Origin: Stercorarius parasiticus
Lineage: Eukaryota; Chordata; Aves; Charadriiformes; Stercorariidae
Assembly: GCA_013396915.1 (NCBI GenBank)
Contig: VWZL01003420.1
Coordinates: forward strand, 434,001 to 498,000
DNA length: 64,000 nucleotides
Direction: 5' to 3'
Made by a program: the position numbers and the translations under genes. Below the pieces are notes generated by a model, which did not search any database, was not told the DNA's origin, and was given only the letters and a program-made list of their open reading frames with translations. This document shows, one piece after another, positions 54,268 through 64,000 of the stretch (position 1 is its first letter; each line of letters opens with the position of its first letter).

Positions 54268-54749
54268 ACATTTGGATTACCTTTTTATTCGTGTCATCAC
54301 AAGGGGAGACATCTGTGATCACATGTAGGCATCTGTATAACTGTCAATTCTAAGTGAAATATGTGAATGTGTCATAATGTCAAATTTATTTTAACATGTT
54401 TTTCCTTTTTAACAGTGTAAAATAGTATTTCAGCAAACCAAAGCCATATATGGATTTTTTTAAGATGCCTTAATAGGCCATTTTTTTAAAAAATAAAAAA
54501 AAGAAACTTGAGTATATAAACTTCCATATCTGCTAAAATAAAATATGCATCTCAGCGGTGTTCAGCTTATTTAAGACTTGTCAGTTTTAGTCAGTAGTTC
54601 AGCAAGAGTACTTGCTTAGAAAAAAGCTTGAGCAAATAGTCTTCTACTAAACTCTTACTTGGTATCCACAGATGAAGCGCTAAGATCTTAAGATGGCACT
54701 ATTTGGGTAAATGGGCGTGTTGAAGGCAGAGGTGTGTAAGTGTGACTAC

Positions 54750-54755
54750 AATAAA
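54750..54755 (+). terminator. NUDT4: Candidate proximal poly(A) signal AATAAA
   Basis: A canonical hexamer in 'tacaataaagcac', about 480 bases after the NUDT4 stop. Two further hexamers lie earlier (54492 and 54537) inside A-rich runs and are weaker candidates. Use is not proven. Confidence 0.4.
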
Positions 54756-55800
54756 GCACTAAACCACATTCAGTCTGTCGAGAGCAAAGGATGAGAGAAA
54801 GGACACTAAGCACTGCTTGCCGCAGTTACCCAAAAGGTTGCCTTGTCCTATGCAATCTTCATGTAATTTATAACTAGAGCAAGAACAATCACTCTGTCTT
54901 GCAGCTACCAAAATTACCCACTATACTTCTGTTTCGTTACTTGGCCAACTGATGAACTGTCAGAAGACTTAACATGAAAAGCATTGTAGATCCCTCTTCC
55001 CCCACTTTTCTTTTTCCTTTAGCATTTTGATACATTTTGTTCACAGTGTAATTACACTGCAGGTTCCAAAAACTTCTAATTCTCAATGAGAAGCATCTTT
55101 ACTGTAGTGTTCCCACAGTCTGTAGTAATTTAAAAATGTGTAGAGGAAAGTAAGACTTACCCAATGGACACCCTTACATTGAGGTGCCTGTTAGCAAGCG
55201 TGGGTTGAGGTGTCTTGCCCAGCAGGAACTGGTGGTGGTACCTCCTGGGCTTGGAGACAGATGGGTTGATACTTACTTAGACAAATGGAGAAATAATATT
55301 CCTTTGTCAGAAGGTGTGCTGAAAGCCCCAGTTTTAAGTTAATTCTTAAATGCTTCAATTCTACTGTTTTAACATCAATTGATTAAGCGTCTTGAATTAC
55401 AAGCTGTCCTCTTGATAAAACTTAGTGGAATAAATGAGGTACAGCTGACAACTTGCCTGTTCTTAATTTAATTATTTTCTCCTCTTTTCAGCCAAAAAAG
55501 ACGAAAACTAAATCCACTGTTGGTCTTAATGCTTTTACCATGGGATTACTCTCTCCTGTGTATGTGTGTATGTATGGTTTCTTCTACAAGAACACAATCT
55601 AATTCATATGAACATCTTAATTCTGAATTTTTTTCTAGGATCTAAACCCAACTGTACCTCCTCTATAGTCAGCCAAAACAGAGGTTGAGGTAGACCATTA
55701 CCTCACATGTGAAGTTTATTCTGGGTAAAGCTCATTCTCTTACACAGCATTTGAACCTTTGTAAATAGTCCAACTAGTAAATAGTGAGTGTAAAATGGAA

Positions 55801-55806
55801 AATAAA
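55801..55806 (+). terminator. NUDT4: Candidate poly(A) signal AATAAA, about 1.5 kb after the stop
   Basis: A hexamer in 'ggaaaataaatgtaa', followed within 30 bases by T-rich 'ccttttgttactc'. The preceding 'gtaaatagtc' and 'gtaaatagtg' copies give an AT-rich upstream context. This is the best-looking mid-length end by sequence. Confidence 0.45.
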
Positions 55807-57635
55807 TGTAATTTAAACCTTTTGTTACTCAATACACAAATGGTTAACTTCTACTTTTTTAACACAAATTGTGTAAAATGCTGCTATAAATTAAACTTTT
55901 TTGTGCTGTTACACTTTTTTAGGAAAAAAATGTTGTTGCCACAAGTTACTCCTTAGAAAACTGATCTTGTGCCATATGTAAATGCATTGAAACTAGGGCG
56001 ACAGATGAGCCGATCTCATACTGCTGCTCTCTTTGAAGAGGCAGAAATGCTACTGACAAGAGGCATGAGCCACAAAGCTGAAGACTTCTGAAATGTTGGG
56101 TAGGATGCTGCTTTTCCAGCCCTCTATCTCCTGTTCCAGGTCACTTCCAGAACTGGAAGGAACGCAGAGCTCTCTTCAGGGGCACCTAGAGGTGGGAGTA
56201 TTGCCAACAGCTTGTCCTGCCTGCCAGTCATGGGGGGGAGCTGGGGAAGGAGCAGTGGTAGTGTACTTTACACTGAACCTCATCCAGACCAGGACACCAT
56301 TTGCTCAGCTCACTTCTTAAAATTGCATGGTCTACCAAAAGCACTGTTTTGCCAGGCAAACCAGAAGAAGGTGGAGTTGAGCATGTATGAAGAATGTCTA
56401 ACCTTTGTTAAAATTGTACCTGCAGTGTGTAAGGGTACCTCTGGCTCAAGAGCTGCCTTTTAAAAGAGCGAATAATTTAGCTCCCTTTTTTTGATCGCTT
56501 CGATGCTCACTTTTTTGTTCAGTAGTCGTTTTAACACTTTAAATTGAGCAAACTTGTCCAGGCTTTCTTGTAACAAGACTACATGGAATCTGTGAAAGCT
56601 AAAACAAGAATCCAGAGTTTGAGTTCTTATTCATAAAAATGCTTCTGTCTCAGTTTCAGACTCTTGGAATGAAACCAATCCAAGCTTGTATGAGATTTAG
56701 TGGTAATGCATGATCTTATTTTGTAACTCTTGAATTATGTATTTGATAATAATGTAAAAATGTACAGTATTGCTGTTGCTAACAAACTCAGAGTTGATTG
56801 CCTATAAATATTTTGGTTATTTTTTGGTCACACACGTTTGAGCTGTTCAGTAGTGCCAGACAGATTTTTTTTTTTTTTTTTAAACAGCATTTGTTGTATA
56901 AATCTCTTCGGTCTCTATGCAACCTCCAGAATGAAGCTCTGTTGCTTAATTTGACTCTGCTCCCTTTCAAAGAGAAGCTTTCTGTGAATCGTAAAGGTAA
57001 ATTGAAAATACTGCAGTTACAGTACAGGGAGCAACTGTCGTAAACAGGCAGCGGTATGGCTTCGGTCCTAGTGAAGCCTGACAGTAAACTAAAGGATCTG
57101 TGTAAAAACCAGAATAGGAAGGCTAAAGTTTTTTTTCTACTACCTGTCAATTTAAATGTAGAAGCATTTTGGTTTTACGTGCATCTCTATTTAGATGGGC
57201 CAAACCTATTTCATACAGAGCAATTTAGGACTCATGTCATAAATTCTGTACAAAACATCCAGATTTGGTTCTCTGGAGGAGAAAGGGAAGAGACATGTTC
57301 TCTTCAAAAAGTCCTGTTTGTTGTACTGCTGCTATTCCCGGCTGCTAGGTTTTGAGATGATCAAGAGCTAGATTATGATGGTATCAAACAGAAATAGCCT
57401 TGAAGTTTAAAATCACGTGGAGACAGAATTAAGTGAAATGGGATGTGCTTTTAACCACCACAAGAAATACTGAGGTGTTGCAGAGAGGCTAAGTGAAAAA
57501 ATCTTACTTTGGTGCTTACTGCACCCCTGACTTTAGCCTAGCATTGGTCTGTTAACAATGTGCTGTGAAAAAAAACCTGAGGGGCAAACACTTGGTTTAC
57601 TTACCAACAGGGTTTGTGAAGTGAAAACTGAAGGG

Positions 57636-57675
57636 NNNNNNNNNNNNNNNNNNNNNNNNNNNNNNNNNNNNNNNN
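57636..57675. other. Assembly gap (40 N) beside a poly-G run
   Basis: Bases are unknown. The right flank begins with nine G and the left flank ends in 'gaaggg', so the missing part is probably a G-rich homopolymer or simple repeat that is hard to sequence. It lies in the outer part of the probable NUDT4 3' UTR. Confidence 0.95.
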
Positions 57676-57782
57676 GGGGGGGGGCGGCACAAATTACGTT
57701 GTAAACATTTTGACCTGCTTGCATGGATTTTCTTTAAAGATTGATGTAAGAATTTTGACTTTTTATATTTGAGAAATACCAG

Positions 57783-57788
57783 AATAAA
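57783..57788 (+). terminator. NUDT4: Candidate distal poly(A) signal AATAAA
   Basis: A hexamer in 'accagaataaaatctaa', followed by GT-containing 'cctgtggatgatg' about 20 bases on. If used it gives a 3' UTR of about 3.5 kb. Beyond this I see no further convincing NUDT4-strand signal before the opposing 3' UTR. Confidence 0.4.
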
Positions 57789-57800
57789 ATCTAAATTAGT

Positions 57801-60800
57801 CCTGTGGATGATGCAGTCATTCCATTGCAAATACTGCAAAAGAAGTGTGTTTGCAGGTATCTTCAATTTCATCTAAACTAGAGTTAGTTTCATTTCGTAT
57901 TTCCTATTTCTTGCCTCATCCTTGCACTCTAGCTTCATCTAACCCCCTGGAAGAGCCCTCTGAAGAGCTCATTCCATCATGACTGTCTAGTGCTCTGCCA
58001 TGGAACTGTCACCCACACCAACAAGATTTCTAACACTCTCCCTCCTTTTGCTAGCATCATAACCTGCCACTTGCAGCACAGACATGTAGTTAATATCTGT
58101 ACAGTAACAGCGAGAGCAGCTGCATCACATCAGACCAAAGGTCCGTCTAGTCCAGTGTCTCATGTTCAACAGTGCCTGGAAGCATTAGTAACAACAGGAC
58201 ACAAAGTATTTGCCTCGAGTGCACCCCATCCAGCACTGTTTGTGGCTTGGGATCTTCCCCACCAGACATAGTTTCTTTGTGCTGTTGGAAAGAATGGATT
58301 TCTTTTCCTTGAACTTGATGCCACGCACCCCCTTTTAGAACATACACATCTCTAATGTCCACGCCAGTTTGGAGAGCACTGCCAGAGCCCAGCCTGCTGC
58401 TGCAGACCCACCTCCTCTTGCCTCATTTTTTCAACCTGCATCCTTCTGCATTCTTCTGACAGCAGATGCTCTGTTCCCCCTCTCTGTTTGGCTTCTGACA
58501 AGTGGACATTTAAGGGAGTTTTACCATAGTTGTATGTGGCTCCTATCAGAGTATCTCCCATGCATCATGTGAAGTTGCAAGTATAAGTAGGGAGAGAGAG
58601 GTGATGAAGCCAGCGCTGCGTCCACATTAGGACAATGCTCCGCACAAGGAATAGTATCCCCTTGTAACCTGCAAACTCAGCGCCTGCAGGCATGTTCCTT
58701 CTTGTGGCAATCTGAGTGCTATGGGCTGTGCAGCACCTGGAACACTGCTCTCAATTTTCCATCCCTAAATAAGCAGGAAATGCAGTTCAAAGAGGTGGTT
58801 TAGGAAGGCTGGAGACCACTGAATGAGCCTTCTGGATGATCAGCTGCTATTTGCCTGATGGCCCACGCAGAACTTTGAGCAGCTCTCAGTGCTAGCGCTG
58901 GTTCCCAGTACCTTTCCCTCATTATTTGTTACCACCAACTCCAGTGGATGGAGGGTATGAAGAAGCACACGCAGCAATGCACGCTGCTGGCCAAAGACCA
59001 CCCTTGTGCACTTACCCCAGTGGTGGCTCACCTGTAGCCTGGCACTTGGTACATCCAGACGGACTCTGTAACAAGGCCCTTGTCCTAAGGGAATTTTTGC
59101 TGCCACTCGACTTAATTCTCCTGCTTTCTGAGTACACCGCTAGCACAACCTGGCTTTGAATAAGGCAGGCAAACATCCACAGCAACTGAGGAAAGGAAAA
59201 ATACCATTAGGATCACCTTACTGTGTCATATTCCTCTGAGATTAGCCTGCCCTGAATAACTGTGCATGGGGCATGAGACCATAGACACCCCTCCATAAAT
59301 TTATCATCAGCACCATCCTAAGCCTTCCGTGTTACCTGTAACAGTAATGAGTAGCTGACGGGGAAGCCACAGCAGTCAGTACTTGTGAAGGCACAGCAGG
59401 GATCCGAGCTGAGATGAGCACACCCGCTACAGCAACCAACAACTGGACATCGCACATGAGATCATTCAGATGTGCAACTGAGCTTGCAAGCCTGGCTACA
59501 GAAACCATGGACATCTCAGCTTGGGTACCCGTCAGGCAGGGAGGTGCACATCAGCCCTGAACCAGAAACACTCCTTCACAGCAGCTCTGGAGGCAAAGCC
59601 CAGCCTACACCGGAATAGCAAACACCATTCTGCCACAAGTACTTCAGACAGAGATGAGCTTCCCATGTGAAATAATTTATATTTTCCTTATAACAAAAAT
59701 CTGTGACATGCCACACGTGCATCGATGTCTTTACCTGTGAAGGCTCACGTGGCGTGACATACAGGAGCGGCAGGTACCGTACCTCCCCGTGCTCCCCAAC
59801 TTGAGGGGGATTCTTGAGCATTCAGTGTCTCAGTGATGGGCTGATCAAAGGTGACAACTCCCTGGCAACAAACCGAGCTACCCCGGTTCGGCATCTTAGG
59901 GGATAATTCCCTTTCCTAACACCGGTCATCCAGGGGATAGTGTTCAGCTCCCACCACCACCACCCTTCAAAACAAAGGCTTTAGCCTTAATATTCTGCTC
60001 TGCAGTCAAATACAGAATAGTCTCCTTGCTCACACCTACCCCCTTCGAGCAAGGGGAGTTTATGAAAGCAAACATCACAGATAAAAGCAGTTAACGCTGT
60101 TTGATGCCACTCTTCTAATGTGCTTCAGTGCAACATAACAACTAGAGATTTGCTTTAAAATCTTCCTCCACACTTCGGGAGGAGAGGCTGCAATGCGCAG
60201 TACGAAATCCATCATAGCAGACACGTAGTCATTAACTTCATGCCACGCTCATAATGTGACATGGTTCAGCAAAGCTTAATACATCTATCAATTTGATCGC
60301 ATTAGAAATTGTCCAAACTCTGCGCTTAAGTAGGGAAGTCTGGTACTAAAACAGGTGGATTTAAACACAGGCAGGCAAAAAAAAAAACCCAAAACAAAAC
60401 AAATATCCTCTGAGCTCGTGCATCAGAGCAGTCCCCTCTGATGGCTTTAGGACAGAGGTGTTGCTCTTTTTTCCCCCCATATAAGGGCAGGGCGGGGGAC
60501 GGACACAAAACTACAGCAATTGGAAAGTGAATTTTGAGACAAGTTATCAGTTTACCTCCCTTATTTTAACAGATGTTAAGAATATTAGGAAACTGTATTG
60601 CACAGCGATGGCAGCCCACTACAGTTAAATGAAGCTCAGTGTCTACGTAATGAATAATCACTCTTCCTTTTATTTCAGTGTCATATTACATCACAGTCAA
60701 GACATGTTACTGACAAAACCTACCAGACATTTTACTTTTAAGAGTAACCCTCAAAAAAAAAAAAAATCCCAAGAAGGAATGTACATAAATCCAAGACGTC

Positions 60801-61420
60801 ACAATTTTTGATGTTACTAATCCATTAAGATATTTCACAATAATCTCAATGTGTTGGAAATACACTTTCTGGAAAGCTACAGAAGCAACGTTTCACGTGG
60901 TTCAGACTCAAGTCAGCTAAGATACCAAAGACCTGTTCCATCAGTTCCCCGGGACGATAACACTTCACACCCACGACAGAACATGGCTACGACGTTAAGA
61001 GACCGCCACTCAATGGTTCTGCAAAAATAAAAGCCTTCCGAATCCTCCTCTTCCTCTAAAGGAAACTACCGCGAAAGGATTTTGCACGTGTGGTTTTAGA
61101 GTCCCCGTGATAACCAGCTACACCGTCACTACCCGGACACTGACATACAAAACACAGATGTCACCACCCTTGCTCAGGACTTTGGGACTTTTGACACAGA
61201 GCACCAGCACCGCTGGAGGAAACCCCACTTATTATAAATTTACTGTAAATTTATCCAATGGGCAGCCACTAAAAATGGAGGTAAAACTAACGCTCCCTAG
61301 AAGATGGCTGCATTTGCTAACCAGCTGTAACAGCAGATGTGACAAAAGTAAGTTTGAGTTTCAGGTAACGGCTGTGAATAAACACCTGCTTAACTCAGGA
61401 AAAAGTTCTACCTAACTGGC
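57801..61420. other. Intergenic DNA between convergent genes
   Basis: About 3.6 kb between the probable 3' ends of NUDT4 and the minus-strand neighbour. It is less AT-rich than the flanks from 58.0 to 60.0 kb. It contains one decayed repeat trace (58120-58380). Small frames of 60-102 codons, for example 57990-58271 and 61107-61415, have no domain I recognise. I cannot exclude that one of the two 3' UTRs reaches further in. Confidence 0.5.
58120..58380. repeat. Decayed ancient sauropsid interspersed repeat (trace)
   Basis: The sequence 'catcagaccaaaggtccgtc' then 'tagtccagtgtctcatgttc', 'aacagtgcctggaagc' and 'gtttgtggcttgggatcttc' matches, in order, the part of a widespread turtle and crocodile repeat that reads 'cagaccaaaggtccatctag' then 'cccagtatcctgtc', 'gacagtggcc'. 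The first 50 bases are convincing; the rest is diverged. The + strand orientation is the one in which I remember the element. The identification rests on memory, without a library search. Confidence 0.55.
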
Positions 61421-64000
61421 TTCAAAGAATTTTATTTTTCACACGTTCCCCAACATAAGACAGAATGAAATTCCCAGCTTGGCTTTATACAGGGCTCTTA
61501 CATCAGGTTTAAAGTTAAATACATATTATTTAATATATATAATCAACGGTAAAATGATTAAAATATGCTTGAACAGACCCCAGAACAAACAAATTTTAGT
61601 TTTTAGGAAGCCCATTTAAATTTTTTCTCATTACAACCGTCATTTGAAAATCCTCTAACGCGTTTTAAAATGCAGTATTTTACCTATTGTTTTACACCAT
61701 TCATTTCAAGTATACCATCACTATGGACTCATACATTCAAACTTCAGACAGCATGGACTTCTTTAATAAAATCTCAAATTTGTTGAGGTATAGTTAAAAA
61801 AAGAACCCAGAGACACACTGGCTACTGTGTACTCAAACGGTTCTATAATCCACCTTATTCAGTCCCTAGCAAATGGAGGCAGAGGATTTTTTTTTTTTCT
61901 ATTAATACATCAACAATATTCCATCAAGAACTTCGTTTCAATTACATCCTCCGATTAGCTGCCAACTCCTGCTGAATTTTACACCCTGAACATACAAATA
62001 CCTAGCCAGCTGCTAAACGACCTTGGGTCTGGATTCATCCCCACCTAGTTTGGGGTTAAATTGTCTCGGTGCCAGTTCAGGTCCTGTTTCTCTAGGGAAG
62101 GAAGGGAGAGCCGCTTTCAAAGCGGGGGCTTAGGGGGGGGTCTGTCTGACTGTCCTCTGGGGGTGACACACGTCCTTGGCCTAGAGAAGGAGGCCAGGAG
62201 AGCCGTATACGTAGTGTAAGGTAAAACTTTAAGAGGTAGGTGAAGTGAATCCAGAGTCTGCTTCACGTATTCTCAGCTGCCTGCCACAAGAGCTGCCCAT
62301 GTTACTGGCCCGTAGGGGATGTCCCCCAGCTAAACCCAGGCACACCCCCATTTCCAACGAGAAGGCAGGGTTAATGGTGCTTACCCACTCTGATGAACAA
62401 ACAATTTGTTACAAGCCCCGAATGCAACTTCGGCTTACATTCAACACAGAAATTACTTTTAAAACAGGAGGGGTTTACAGCTCAAAAAGTGAAAAAGTTG
62501 AATTCTGAACCAAGCTTCAACCATGTTACAAGGAGTACTTCGAGGGACAATACCGGTTACTAACCACTGAAAGCGCTGTCTGTTGGAAAACGTAGTTTTA
62601 ATAGATATTCTTCATCTTACATAAGAGCACAATAAATACACCACATTCTATAGAAATTTCAGATGACACCAGAGTAAGAAGAGGTGAAAGAGGGAGAATA
62701 CCAACGGACTACATAACCATACCCCTCAGCTGCATGACAAAACACTCCCTACTGCAACCACTGCAAGCTGTCGCTTATACACTTCAGGGTGGCCTTGCCA
62801 AAAGCTTTTAAGCTTGCTTTTTTTTTAATTTTTTGTTTTTTTTTTTTTTTTGGTGAGGGAGAGGCCTTGGGGAAAGGAAGAGAACAGAGATACAAGAAGT
62901 TAAGGGAAGCAGTAAAATGGGTTCCAGAAAAGATGCTGGACTCCCAGACAAGATGCATACCCAAAAAAACAAGGATAAGAAGGAAGTTTTTAAATCGCTT
63001 TCCTTCCCTCCAGTAAAGAAGCTTTGCTGCTATTTAAGCAGACCAGTTGCTCAAGCGAGTAGCTTAATAAGGCTTGTAGAGAAAACCAGTGGTATGAGGC
63101 GCTAGCTCTAAGTGGTTAAGCGAACATCAGTCAATACACAAGCTGGCTGTAACAGTGGTTCTACACACTGGGATTTCATTATAATAGAGGGCAGGAATTA
63201 AAGAAAAAGTTAGAAAACTGTGTAGCCTAACATCTGATGACAATCAGCAAAGAGAAGTTACGCAGATACTCACAATTAGTGCTGTCATTTGCTCTCAACC
63301 TCCTACTCGAGTATGGTTATTTCCATGAAAACGCATACCAATGCATTACTAAAATTACGGTTACAATGGTTACATCAGAGACTTGTTTCTAAAAGTCACT
63401 CCAAATGCATTTCATACTAAATTGGCCAGGTAAGGTCACCCACATAACACAAGCTAATTAAAAAAAAGTCAGCAAACAGAAGCAAAAAAAAATTTGTGAA
63501 TTCCACCTCTTTACTGTTTAATCTGTCAGACTGGTGAAGACAAACCGTCAATTCTGGTTTCAATTTTTTTTTTTTTAAATACGATTGTCACATTAGAGAA
63601 ATGAAAACACAGCAAAATAAACTGTACAAAGGCAAAGTAGAATAACAAAAAATATTTTACTAAAACATAAGATTTACAGGAGATTTTCCAGACAAGCCAT
63701 ACAAAATGGTCACAAGCTTTTTCTTGGAGGGATTTTTTTTTTTCTACACTTGACAGCAGAATCACAATATTATTAGTGAAGGTGACGGATGTTTAATGTT
63801 CCCAGTTTTTGTTCAAACAATGAAGCTTGTCCATCTACAGCGTCTAAGTTAGACTGGGCTAGAGGGTATATTCTAAAGTATAACTGGTTAGCTGCTTTTA
63901 CCAATGCAATTAGCATCACCATAAAAAGGGAGGAGGAGCCCACAAAATTAAAACAAAAAGCCCCGCAGCTAACCCTGCCTACCTTCATTCACAGTGCTTA
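61421..64000 (-). other. UBE2N: Probable UBE2N 3' UTR (gene continues past the window)
   Basis: UBE2N (Ubc13) is the E2 enzyme that builds Lys63-linked ubiquitin chains with a UEV partner. In mammals it lies next to NUDT4 in tail-to-tail orientation. No UBE2N coding exon is inside this window, so the call rests on two things. First, synteny with the securely identified NUDT4. Second, the minus-strand reading of about 63600-64000, including 'gcttgtgaccattttgtatg' and 'cgctgtagatggacaagctt', agrees with the start of the mammalian UBE2N 3' UTR as I remember it. A minus-strand AATAAA at 61431-61436 marks a plausible end. A long minus-strand A-tract lies at about 62818-62852. Small open frames here (62749-62964, 63526-63765, 63773-63988) are not genes. 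The left boundary is a guess. Confidence 0.6.
61431..61436 (-). terminator. UBE2N: Candidate UBE2N poly(A) signal (AATAAA on the - strand)
   Basis: The plus strand reads TTTATT in 'gaattttatttttcacac', giving 'gaaaaataaaattc' on the minus strand. It is followed on that strand, about 20 bases on, by 'gccagttaggtag'. Another TTTATT lies near 60669. Use is not proven. Confidence 0.4.

Larger units (their letters stand above)
54268..57800 (+). other. NUDT4: Probable NUDT4 3' UTR
   Basis: After the stop, AT-rich sequence continues with several AATAAA signals: 54492-54497, 54537-54542, 54750-54755, 55429-55434, 55801-55806 and 57783-57788. The end cannot be fixed without transcripts; I take the last as the outer limit and the one at 55801 as a plausible shorter end. 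Human NUDT4 also has a long 3' UTR. Open frames in this stretch (56093-56463, 56788-57355) overlap on both strands and have no domain. A 40-N gap lies near the far end. Confidence 0.55.

Noticed and set aside
1..64000. CRISPR arrays, phage or bacterial defence systems, operons
   Set aside because: The sequence is vertebrate nuclear DNA with spliced exons and CR1 elements; no spaced direct-repeat array or bacterial gene organisation is present.

Overview
The window is vertebrate nuclear DNA, almost certainly from a bird. The evidence is two 5'-truncated CR1 LINE copies with the typical avian 3' ends, an LTR of a kind I know from bird genomes, small exons in long AT-rich introns, and a GC-rich CpG-island promoter that collapses into an assembly gap. 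There is no bacterial, phage or CRISPR-like content. Nearly all open reading frames are short chance frames.

One protein-coding gene can be read with confidence: NUDT4 (diphosphoinositol polyphosphate phosphohydrolase 2, DIPP2) on the + strand. Coding exons 2 to 5 lie at 41919-42029, 50016-50060, 52409-52496 and 54065-54267. Joined, they encode 148 residues and a stop, matching residues 34-181 of the vertebrate protein. Exon 1 (about 33 residues in the family) is not visible. It most likely lies in the 409-base run of N at 28111-28519 inside the CpG island, which would make intron 1 about 13.4 kb. The third intron ends in a tandem AAG-CAG acceptor that should give the two known isoforms differing by one glutamine. 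After the stop there is a probable 3' UTR of up to about 3.5 kb with several poly(A) signals.

Layout: 1-27.4 kb is gene-poor upstream DNA with two CR1 copies (3.3-4.4 and 13.2-14.3 kb) and faint older repeats. 27.4-28.7 kb is the CpG-island promoter with the gap. 28.7-54.3 kb is the body of NUDT4, with an LTR in reverse orientation in intron 2 (44.6-45.2 kb). 54.3-57.8 kb is the probable NUDT4 3' UTR, interrupted by a 40-N gap. 57.8-61.4 kb is intergenic with a decayed repeat. 61.4-64.0 kb is probably the 3' UTR of UBE2N on the - strand. This fits the convergent NUDT4/UBE2N order known in mammals, but no UBE2N coding sequence lies inside the window.

I did not find a previously undescribed biological system. 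The points most worth a second look are the tandem splice acceptor, the missing first exon, the intronic LTR with its own promoter and poly(A) signals facing against the host gene, and the tail-to-tail 3' UTRs.
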